Assembly (NCBI GenBank): GCA_019894815.1
Contig: JAGXNU010000087.1
Location: forward strand, 1-8,370
Length of the DNA stretch: 8,370 nucleotides
Direction of reading: 5' to 3'
DNA from: Promethearchaeota archaeon
GTDB lineage: Archaea; Asgardarchaeota; Lokiarchaeia; Sigyniarchaeales; SOKP01
Shown: positions 1-4,638 of the stretch, piece after piece
Layout of the letters: every line of letters starts with the position of its first letter
How positions within the stretch are numbered: position 1 is the first letter of the stretch
The notes under the pieces: generated by a model
Seen by the model: only the letters and a program-made list of their open reading frames with translations
Database searches by the model: none
Told to the model about the DNA's origin: nothing
Program-made: the position numbers and the translations under genes

Positions 1-312
1 ATATAATTCAATGTTTTCTTCTATACTTTTACCGGTAACGCCTTGGTTCATTGGTATTCCGAATTGTAAAAACCCCATGAATGGTCTACCGCCGATACCG
101 CCTACGATCATATCAGTGACTTCATTATCTCTCATTTCTATAACAGGTTCCATGCATCCAGTATGGCCATTATTCTTAATACCAAATAACTTTTCAAAGG
201 AGTTATCTTCATTAATTTTAATCCCTACAAAATAATTGCAATGACCAAAATGGTCGGAGATATTATCACTCAAATTTGGTCCATTAGATGGAATTCCAAT
301 AACTTTCTTCAT
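1..312 (-). CDS. NifX/NifB-type FeMo-cofactor-binding domain protein (partial, 3' end missing)
   Basis: The reading frame starts with ATG at 312 and is open to the window edge, giving 104 N-terminal residues. It begins MKKVIGIPSNGPNLSDNISD and has the features of the dinitrogenase iron-molybdenum cofactor family (PF02579): a short beta strand, then DHFGHCNYFVG (the family's SxHFGRxxYF region), a central GCMEPVIEMRDNEV segment, and the glycine-rich strand-turn IVGGIGGRPFMGF followed by QFGIPMNQG. Proteins of this family bind or carry Fe-S or Mo-type clusters. Small stand-alone archaeal members are common and mostly uncharacterised, and nothing here points to nitrogen fixation. Most of the roughly 110-130-residue domain is present. 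There is no Shine-Dalgarno; a TATA-like box at 351-360 suggests its own promoter and a short leader. The upstream neighbour is the tRNA-Ser gene. Family assignment is fairly firm; the role is unknown. Confidence 0.8.
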   Translation of the reverse strand, partial: MKKVIGIPSNGPNLSDNISDHFGHCNYFVGIKINEDNSFEKLFGIKNNGHTGCMEPVIEMRDNEVTDMIVGGIGGRPFMGFLQFGIPMNQGVTGKSIEENIELY

Positions 313-350
313 GATTTTCAATAATAATTCAAAATTTTAAAAATTTTGCT

Positions 351-360
351 CTATATTTAA
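351..360 (-). promoter_or_regulatory. Candidate TATA box for the NifX-like gene
   Basis: The minus strand reads TTAAATATAG here, 39-48 bases upstream of the ATG at 312. With the usual archaeal spacing of about 25 bases to the start site, transcription would begin near 325-330 and leave a leader of roughly 15 bases. That fits the lack of a Shine-Dalgarno. The region is AT-rich throughout, so chance matches are easy. Confidence 0.35.
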
Positions 361-420
361 TAATTCTTAGACAGAATTCATGAATTTTTTTTAAAATTTT
401 GGGTAAGAAAGAATAACGTA

Positions 421-526
421 CGCAACGGGAGGGATTCGAACCCCCGGGTGATCACTCACACTGGATGTATGGGCTCCAAATTGGATTTTTCCAATCCAGC
501 GTCTTACCAGGCTAGGCTACCGTTGC
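421..526 (-). tRNA. tRNA-Ser(GGA) with a 22-nt intron in the anticodon loop
   Basis: Read on the minus strand, the 5' acceptor strand GCAACGG (520-526) pairs perfectly with CCGTTGC (422-428), and the discriminator base is G, as expected for serine. The D arm is GCCT/AGAC with one C-A mismatch and a loop containing GG. The anticodon stem CTGGA pairs with TCCAG (461-465). The T arm is GGGGG-TTCGAAT-CCCTC. Between anticodon and T stems there are 15 bases that can form a 4-bp variable arm (GTGA/TCAC), making this a class II tRNA. With the intron removed the anticodon loop is TTGGAAA, so the anticodon is GGA, reading UCC and UCU. The mature length is 84 nt. No CCA is encoded. It lies between eL14 and the NifX-like gene and may be processed from the eL14 transcript or have its own promoter. 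Confidence 0.88.
467..488 (-). other. Intron of tRNA-Ser(GGA), position 37/38
   Basis: These 22 bases interrupt the anticodon loop at the usual archaeal site after position 37. Because the bases at both junctions are A, the boundary could shift by one without changing the mature tRNA. The intron contains TCCA-ATT-TGGA, a small hairpin, and TCCAA, which can also pair with the exon bases TTGGA covering the anticodon. Bases CCA near the 3' end can pair with TGG of the exon to build part of a bulge-helix-bulge recognised by the splicing endonuclease. I find only 3 bp there instead of the standard 4, so it would be a relaxed motif. Confidence 0.75.
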
Positions 527-561
527 AAAAAAAAAGATTAGAATCCATAAAAATACGGATT
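527..561 (-). terminator. Hairpin plus U9 run after eL14, directly before tRNA-Ser
   Basis: On the minus strand AATCCGTA (554-561) pairs with TATGGATT (542-549) as an 8-bp stem with one G-U pair and a TTTT loop. Six bases later comes a run of nine T (527-535) that ends exactly at the tRNA 5' end. The stem begins three bases after the eL14 stop codon. Hairpin plus U-run looks like an intrinsic terminator; U-runs alone suffice in many archaea. It could equally serve as a leader or processing signal for the tRNA. Confidence 0.5.
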
Positions 562-563
562 AA

Positions 564-836
564 TTACTTTATTGGGATTGAGAATGTTTCCTTCATTTTT
601 TCTTCTAATTTTGCTTTTTTAATAGCAGCTTCAACAGTTTGATGGTCAGCTCCTTTCTTAATGTCTACCATATCTGCCGTGGGTTCTACATGATTAAAAT
701 TGGCTCGTCTTCTTCGTACTTTTAAACCATCAATTATAACATAGTTTTTATCTATGACGTCAACAATAACGCAGTAATTTCCTGCTTCTCTTCCCATTGT
801 TTTAACACATACTCTTCCTATATCATACACGCTCAT
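564..836 (-). CDS. rpl14e: Large ribosomal subunit protein eL14 (L14e)
   Basis: This 90-residue protein is a structural component of the 50S subunit, of the archaeal/eukaryotic-only L14e family. The N-terminal half (residues 4-37) is a KOW/SH3-like barrel: DIGRVCVKTMGREAGNYC leads into VIVDVIDKNYVIIDG. It is followed by the basic VRRRRANFNHVEPT loop expected to touch rRNA, and a C-terminal Lys/Glu-rich helix (residues 64-84). The length suits an archaeal eL14; eukaryotic forms have long extensions. The ATG at 836 is preceded by GGTGA (843-847) at a 6-base spacing, which supports the start. It follows cytidylate kinase in the order eL34-cmk-eL14 that is conserved in many archaea. A 145-base leader region with an 8-bp inverted repeat separates it from cmk, so it may have its own promoter. 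Confidence 0.96.
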   Translation of the reverse strand: MSVYDIGRVCVKTMGREAGNYCVIVDVIDKNYVIIDGLKVRRRRANFNHVEPTADMVDIKKGADHQTVEAAIKKAKLEEKMKETFSIPIK

Positions 837-871
837 AATTTGTCACCAAATTACTAATTCCGTCTATTATT

Positions 872-895
872 ACTGAGAATTAGATCTTTCTCAGT
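872..895. repeat. Perfect 8-bp inverted repeat upstream of eL14
   Basis: The plus strand has arms ACTGAGAA (872-879) and TTCTCAGT (888-895) around an 8-base loop, ending 36 bases before the eL14 ATG. It is more GC-rich than the surrounding sequence and is the only strong stem in this intergenic region. It could be an RNA hairpin in the eL14 leader (possible autoregulation by a ribosomal protein) or a DNA-binding site. Confidence 0.5.
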
Positions 896-948
896 TAAAA
901 TAAACTTCTAAAGGTAAATTATGAAATAATTTTAAAATTAAATTTTTT

Positions 949-981
949 ATGTTTTTTTCAAAAAAAAAATTAAAAGAAATT
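949..981 (-). terminator. U-rich terminator after cytidylate kinase
   Basis: Straight after the cmk stop the minus strand has CTTTTAA and then a run of ten T (960-969). Such oligo-U runs without a strong hairpin are the usual intrinsic termination signal in archaea. This suggests that at least part of the eL34-cmk transcript ends here and that eL14 has its own promoter in the following AT-rich bases. Confidence 0.45.
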
Positions 982-1512
982 TTAATTGCTTAATTTTGAG
1001 ACGATCAATTCTACAATTTCATCAATTGAAAGACCTTCAGTATCTATCACTAAATCGTGGAAAAGCTTGATTTCTTCAAGATCATCCAAATTAATGTCAT
1101 ACAGCTTCTTGAAACGCTCCAACTCAGATGATTCTCTAATTAGGGTTTCTTTCATTTTCTGTTCGTAAGAGGATTGATCCCTATCAGTTATTCGTCTAAC
1201 TCTTGTTTCAAGTGAACAAGTTAAATGTATTTTAAAGTCGGCAACATTTCTGAGGATGTGACCGCTTAATTGGCTATCAATTAGTATGTTATTTTTTTCA
1301 GCAATTTTAATAATTTTTTCATCTAATTGTTTATCAATATTAGGATGTTCCTCAACATAACGTGAAAACTCTTGGAGGTTCATTTCCATTTCTTTAGCAA
1401 GATCTCGAAATGCTTGACCTGTTGAGTAATAATCTAAACCAAGTGCTTTTGCAACTAGTTTACCTACAGTAGATTTTCCAGTTCCATGGAGACCTGAAAT
1501 TGTTATAATCAT
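982..1512 (-). CDS. cmk: Cytidylate kinase, archaeal type (CMP/dCMP kinase)
   Basis: The enzyme phosphorylates CMP and dCMP with ATP in cytosolic pyrimidine nucleotide supply. The protein has 176 residues, typical for the short archaeal form (bacterial Cmk is about 225). Residues 7-15, GLHGTGKST, form the P-loop. The stretch YYSTGQAFRDLAKEMEMNL (29-47) followed by EEHPNIDKQLDE (54-65) is the archaeal CMP-binding signature. ILIDSQLSGHILRNVADFKIHL (76-97) contains the strand preceding the LID, and RVRRITDRDQ (104-113) is the Arg-rich LID. The RESSELERFKKLYDIN helix near 126-141 is also characteristic. The gene sits between eL34 and eL14, its conserved archaeal position. The start at ATG 1512 has only a weak Shine-Dalgarno (GAG); a TTATAAAT stretch lies at about 1527-1534. 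Confidence 0.95.
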   Translation of the reverse strand: MIITISGLHGTGKSTVGKLVAKALGLDYYSTGQAFRDLAKEMEMNLQEFSRYVEEHPNIDKQLDEKIIKIAEKNNILIDSQLSGHILRNVADFKIHLTCSLETRVRRITDRDQSSYEQKMKETLIRESSELERFKKLYDINLDDLEEIKLFHDLVIDTEGLSIDEIVELIVSKLSN

Positions 1513-1577
1513 TTTCTAATACTCAAATTTATAAGAGCATTTAAAGTTTAGTTTTAGTTAATTTTAACAAAAAAGTT

Positions 1578-1856
1578 TTATAAACCAGGAGATTGCCAAA
1601 CTGATTGTTTAATCTGTTTTTGCAGACATTTAGCGCAATATCGTCCACTTTCTAATCTATTAACTGATCTAGCTGTTTTATCTGTCTTTTTCATTTTTGC
1701 TGGTCGTAATCGTGGAATAGATTGAAGTGGTTTCTTGCATGATGCACAATGAGCTTTAGATGGTTTTTTTCTCCAATAATGAATAACTTTTTGATGTCCA
1801 GGAGTTTTTAATTTTTTTCGTTTTTGAGCTTTTGATCTTAAAGCGGGTCTTGGCAA
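1578..1856 (-). CDS. rpl34e: Large ribosomal subunit protein eL34 (L34e)
   Basis: This 92-residue, strongly basic protein belongs to the 50S subunit and is found only in archaea and eukaryotes. It opens MPRPALRSKAQKRKKLKTPG, the family's standard N-terminus, and HYWRKKPSKAHC leads into a zinc ribbon with C37-x2-C40 and C74-x2-C77. Between them RPAKMKKTDKTARSVNRLESGRYC matches the RxxxMxKTxKTxxRxxGGxxC core of the family. Translation must begin at TTG (1856), since that places the canonical MPRPA at the start. AAAGG lies about 8 bases upstream. Its stop is followed by a short T6 run, and cmk begins 65 bases later. It is the first gene of the translation block; the preceding gene is the Vps28-like protein rather than the secY/adk-type neighbours often seen in other archaea. 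Confidence 0.96.
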   Translation of the reverse strand: MPRPALRSKAQKRKKLKTPGHQKVIHYWRKKPSKAHCASCKKPLQSIPRLRPAKMKKTDKTARSVNRLESGRYCAKCLQKQIKQSVWQSPGL

Positions 1857-1946
1857 TTGATTAACCTTTTTTTGATTTTGAGATTTTAAAATTTAAGTTG
1901 ATGTGATTTAAAATAGAGAAAACTTAATTAATTTTTTGATTTTATA

Positions 1947-2549
1947 TCAAGTCTTAAGATTTAATTTATCATGAAATTCTGTGAAAAGCAAGTATAGTTC
2001 CTTTCCAACATCCTCTCGATAGATATCATCATTTACAATTTTTTCTTTAGCTTTTAATAAATCTTCTCTTAAACGTAAAATTTTAACCTTAATATATTCC
2101 AATCCAGGAAACTTATTGATGTTTCCAATTAAATCTTCAAAGATTTCTTGTAAAAGACTTGTATCATTAAAACTTCCTAATTTTAAGATATCCATGAGAG
2201 TGATAAAAGCTGATGTAATTTCTAACGTAATACCTGGAAGCGCCAGCACCGAAGACCCCTTTTGCGTAATTTGGGTTGAAGATATATCTCCAGAAGGCTC
2301 CATTCCATGGGTCAAAATATCTAGAACTTTTTGGTATTTATTCTTAAGATTCATTTTATCGAGTATATCTGAAAGCAATAGTTCTTTTTCCTTTAATTTA
2401 AAGTGAAATTTTAAGATTTCTTTGTAAGTATTATTTATGGTTTTTTGAAAAAAAGTATTGGAAATATCACCATTTTGATATCTCATTTGGAGATTAATAA
2501 TTGTCTCGACAATTGCAAAAATTTCAGATTCTAGATCTTGATGTGTCAT
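1947..2549 (-). CDS. vps28: ESCRT-I subunit Vps28-like protein
   Basis: In eukaryotes Vps28 sits in the ESCRT-I heterotetramer, its N-terminal part packing into the core with Vps23 and its C-terminal four-helix bundle contacting ESCRT-II. This 200-residue protein follows the same plan and length (human Vps28 is about 220). Residues 5-85, EIFAIVETIINLQMRYQNGD onward, parallel the human ELFAVVKTMQALEKAYIKD helix and the later YKEILKFHFKLKEKE and LLSDILDKMNLKN segments. Residues 86-105 are a polar linker. Residues 107-197 read like the C-terminal domain: SAFITLMDILKL against human SLFITVMDKLRL, then EIFEDLIGNINKFPGLE, and a final ELYLLFTEFHDKL against LFDLESAYNAFNRFL. The human sequence is recalled, not searched. 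The protein has no membrane segment. The start is ATG 2549, without a Shine-Dalgarno but with a palindrome and TATA-like stretch just upstream. The Yip1-like gene lies 55 bases upstream; other ESCRT genes are not in the window. Confidence 0.82.
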   Translation of the reverse strand: MTHQDLESEIFAIVETIINLQMRYQNGDISNTFFQKTINNTYKEILKFHFKLKEKELLLSDILDKMNLKNKYQKVLDILTHGMEPSGDISSTQITQKGSSVLALPGITLEITSAFITLMDILKLGSFNDTSLLQEIFEDLIGNINKFPGLEYIKVKILRLREDLLKAKEKIVNDDIYREDVGKELYLLFTEFHDKLNLKT

Positions 2550-2567
2550 TTCATTAAAATTAATGAA
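2550..2567. repeat. Perfect palindrome immediately upstream of the Vps28-like gene
   Basis: Arms TTCATTAA (2550-2557) and TTAATGAA (2560-2567) flank AA and abut the ATG at 2549. The minus strand also has TTTATTTAAT at 2572-2581, a TATA-like stretch, so the palindrome would cover the expected transcription start. It could be an operator for a dimeric repressor. AT-richness makes chance palindromes more likely here. Confidence 0.4.
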
Positions 2568-2604
2568 CTTGATTAAATAAAAAGAAGAATGGATGTTAAT
2601 AAAT

Positions 2605-3501
2605 TTATGGTAAGAATGAAGGACGTAAGAAGAAAACTATTATCGCCGTTAGTATCCCAATGCCAAATGACGCTAACAATACTCGAACTGTTGATGAATT
2701 TGATAGTTCTCTAATCGCAAGTGTCATCAATATTGGAATCCAAATAGCAATTGTTAAAGCATCTATAGCATGTAAAATAGCCCAAGTAGGAGAATTGAAC
2801 ATGCTTGTAAAAAGGGTAGGAACAAGTGGAGCTTCTAATGATACTGTTGGAAAACCCACAAAAATTATTAGAGCTTCGATAAGGTTGATAAGCAAGAATG
2901 GCGTGAATGCACAATACATCATTTTATATTTATTTGCTTTTTGTTGATGAAGAGTACCTCCTTTATAAATACTAAATGGACTCATTTCTGCCTCACGATA
3001 TGTTTCCTTCTGAGCATCACCTCCAAACCTAGCTTCTAAAATTTCAGAAAAGCCTACAGCAGAATTTGCTCCTTTTATAAAGAACCATATCAAAAGTGTA
3101 CCAAAAATGTAATTAAAGATTAAACCCATCAAGAAAAATGCTGTAAACACGGATAGGTTATAGAGGAACAAGAGAAATTGATCAGGAATTATAAAATGTG
3201 ATAAATATGCGACTCCCATAAGACCATAAATTAAAGCATTAAATAAAATGATAAGATGTCCTGGTGCTTTGTTTCTCTTATGATTGATATCCCAGAAAGC
3301 TTTGTTTGGTCTGATGAATAACCATATAATTTTTAAATACCATGGAGCAGGTGTAGACCATTCGATTTCAATTCTCTTGAATATCGAGATTTTTTCAATT
3401 CTTTCTATTCTTAACCGTTTACCACAAAAAGAACAGGCATAACTGCCACCACGATTTTCGTTGCCACAGCGTGGACAGCGATTGAAACTTTGAACTGACA
3501 T
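2605..3501 (-). CDS. Zinc-ribbon Yip1-like multi-pass membrane protein
   Basis: The 298-residue protein begins with a zinc ribbon: C9-x2-C12 and C23-x2-C26, with PRCGNE and FCGKRL knuckles. A short linker leads to PAPWYLKIIWLFIRPNKAFW (51-70), the amphipathic approach with an RPxxxF/W motif typical of Yip1-domain (PF04893) proteins. Hydrophobic segments follow at about 82-105, 109-127, 129-145, 195-218, 240-264 and 273-292, giving five or six membrane passes. Between the third and fourth is a loop containing GANSAVGFSEILEARFGGDA. Eukaryotic Yip1/YIPF proteins act in ER-Golgi trafficking with Rab GTPases, but prokaryotic Yip1-domain proteins are widespread and mostly uncharacterised. The start is secure: AAGGAG (3507-3512) lies 5 bases before ATG 3501. 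The Vps28-like gene follows after 55 bases. The zinc ribbon is certain; the Yip1 call is by pattern. Confidence 0.68.
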   Translation of the reverse strand: MSVQSFNRCPRCGNENRGGSYACSFCGKRLRIERIEKISIFKRIEIEWSTPAPWYLKIIWLFIRPNKAFWDINHKRNKAPGHLIILFNALIYGLMGVAYLSHFIIPDQFLLFLYNLSVFTAFFLMGLIFNYIFGTLLIWFFIKGANSAVGFSEILEARFGGDAQKETYREAEMSPFSIYKGGTLHQQKANKYKMMYCAFTPFLLINLIEALIIFVGFPTVSLEAPLVPTLFTSMFNSPTWAILHAIDALTIAIWIPILMTLAIRELSNSSTVRVLLASFGIGILTAIIVFFLRPSFLP

Positions 3502-3545
3502 CTTATCTCCTTTTTAATAATTTAATAAACATATAATAGTACTAC

Positions 3546-3553
3546 AATATAAA
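3546..3553 (-). promoter_or_regulatory. Candidate TATA box for the Yip1-like gene
   Basis: The minus strand reads TTTATATT, 45-52 bases upstream of ATG 3501. A start about 25 bases downstream would leave the strong AAGGAG ribosome-binding site inside the transcript. A second TATTATATG stretch at about 3530-3538 is too close to include that site comfortably. Confidence 0.3.
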
Positions 3554-3572
3554 TTGATTTCTTTAAATCAAT
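3553..3572. repeat. Perfect 8-bp inverted repeat across the rtcA stop codon
   Basis: Arms ATTGATTT (3553-3560) and AAATCAAT (3565-3572) enclose a 4-base loop. The rtcA stop codon (3568-3570) lies within one arm. In RNA this makes an 8-bp, 4-nt-loop hairpin at the very end of the rtcA message. No U-run follows, so it may protect the 3' end or slow transcription instead of being a classic terminator. Confidence 0.45.
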
Positions 3573-4638
3573 CAAATTCAATGCAATATCCAACTTGTTC
3601 TTTTCTAATGTTATAATTTCTCTTAGAGAACTTCTTGAATAAATCTAAATTTGTTTGAGTATGACTTGTGATCTCTAATACCTTTATACTTGAGGAGCTT
3701 TTTGAATAAACCATCAATGCAATTAGTTGATCACTTGTAAAATTATCTACAGGTATATCATTTTTTATATATTTTGTTAATTCTTTTACAGCAAGCTTAC
3801 CCAATTGTTCAGATGTTATTTGTTTTTCTCCTAATATAGTTCCAGTTGATATTATTGCACCCGTATCAGAATTTGCCCATAAATGAAGACCTAATCCTTG
3901 ACTATGGGCCGATACATATCTACAATTTATCTTAACATTAACTTTATGGTGATATTTTTTTATTTCTCTCAGGATCGTGTTTTTAATTCTTTCTCCAATG
4001 TTATTTTTATTTTGAAAATGATTTGATAGTATTATTTCTCCATTTATTAATTCAATATTACCTAAATTCGTCATATTGATTGGTTTAAGTGAATTAGTTT
4101 CCATGGATATTGAGCAATGAACTTTAGCGCCTCCTTTTGGGTAAAATCCATGACGGTTAATTTTAATGTCTATATTGAGCCCCGCCTTTTTAAACACTCT
4201 ATAAGTGACATCTCTGAGATAATCCAAACTTGGTGCCCATTTCCCAAATGTCCCGCCCCCATGAATGTTAACCGATAGACCTTGAGATTTCTTCATGCTT
4301 AGACTAGCTATTTGAATTGGCTGGAGTAGCAATCCTAGACTCGCTGCAGTATTAACATTGACATTTATTTCTGATTTTTGTATGGGGCCTCCAGGTATCA
4401 ATTTAATTTCTTTAGAACCAACTTCACATGGGCTCAAATCGCTATTTGTTAATTCTGCCAAAGTCCTGAGCCCTAATAAATGTTGTTGACGCAACCCCGG
4501 TTTTTGTCGATTAGCACGTATGTTGAAAATATGAATTGGCTGGTTAAATAATGTAGAAAAGCCTGCACTTAACCGGATAATTGAACCCCCTCCTTCTCCA
4601 ATGGAACCATCTAACTTTATAATTTTTTTTTCATTCAA
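3568..4638 (-). CDS. rtcA: RNA 3'-terminal phosphate cyclase (RtcA)
   Basis: RtcA converts an RNA 3'-phosphate to a 2',3'-cyclic phosphate, using ATP through an enzyme-His-AMP intermediate. The 356-residue protein shows the family motifs in order: LDGSIGEGGGSIIRLSAGFS (9-28; Ser replaces the common Gln after GEGGG), NIRANRQKPGLRQQHL (39-54), GGGTFGKWAPSLDYL (127-141), RHGFYPKGGAKV (162-173), and DNFTSDQLIALM (298-309). TSHTQTN (324-330) matches the site of the E. coli nucleophile His309 (CHLLTN), so H326 is the likely catalytic residue and the enzyme should be active. The start is TTG 4638, which overlaps the previous gene by 8 bases and has GAAGGG at 7-base spacing; no in-frame ATG precedes the first conserved motif. 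Overlap implies translational coupling with the Nudix-NMNAT gene. It closes the three-gene unit beginning at 6626. Confidence 0.95.
   Translation of the reverse strand: MNEKKIIKLDGSIGEGGGSIIRLSAGFSTLFNQPIHIFNIRANRQKPGLRQQHLLGLRTLAELTNSDLSPCEVGSKEIKLIPGGPIQKSEINVNVNTAASLGLLLQPIQIASLSMKKSQGLSVNIHGGGTFGKWAPSLDYLRDVTYRVFKKAGLNIDIKINRHGFYPKGGAKVHCSISMETNSLKPINMTNLGNIELINGEIILSNHFQNKNNIGERIKNTILREIKKYHHKVNVKINCRYVSAHSQGLGLHLWANSDTGAIISTGTILGEKQITSEQLGKLAVKELTKYIKNDIPVDNFTSDQLIALMVYSKSSSSIKVLEITSHTQTNLDLFKKFSKRNYNIRKEQVGYCIEFD

Noticed and set aside
11..235. Plus-strand open frame of 74 codons
   Set aside because: It lies antisense to the NifX-like reading frame, which has clear family motifs; its own translation shows no recognisable protein.
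1..312. Nitrogen fixation locus
   Set aside because: Only a small NifX/NifB-type domain is present with no nif structural or NifB radical-SAM gene; such domains are common outside nitrogen fixation.
421..526. tRNA-Leu or tRNA-Trp identity
   Set aside because: The spliced loop gives GGA, the discriminator is G, and the long variable arm excludes Trp; Leu would normally have discriminator A.
448..642. Plus-strand open frame crossing the tRNA and the end of eL14
   Set aside because: It runs antisense through a well-folded tRNA gene and a ribosomal protein gene.
1893..1927. 7-bp inverted repeat (TTAAGTT/AACTTAA) with a 21-base loop upstream of eL34
   Set aside because: Weak, all but AT-only and with a long loop; expected by chance in this composition.
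2116..2406. Plus-strand 96-codon open frame inside the Vps28-like gene
   Set aside because: Shadow of the minus-strand gene, which has a convincing family match over its full length.
2660..2947. Plus-strand (2660-2947) and second minus-strand (2711-2914) frames inside the Yip1-like gene
   Set aside because: Both are shadows of a membrane protein gene with a strong ribosome-binding site and a zinc ribbon.
3568..4638. Inactive RtcA because DNFTSDQL lacks a His seen in some relatives before the DQL motif
   Set aside because: The adenylated His lies later, in TSHTQTN (H326), at the same distance from the C-terminus as E. coli His309, so the active site appears intact.
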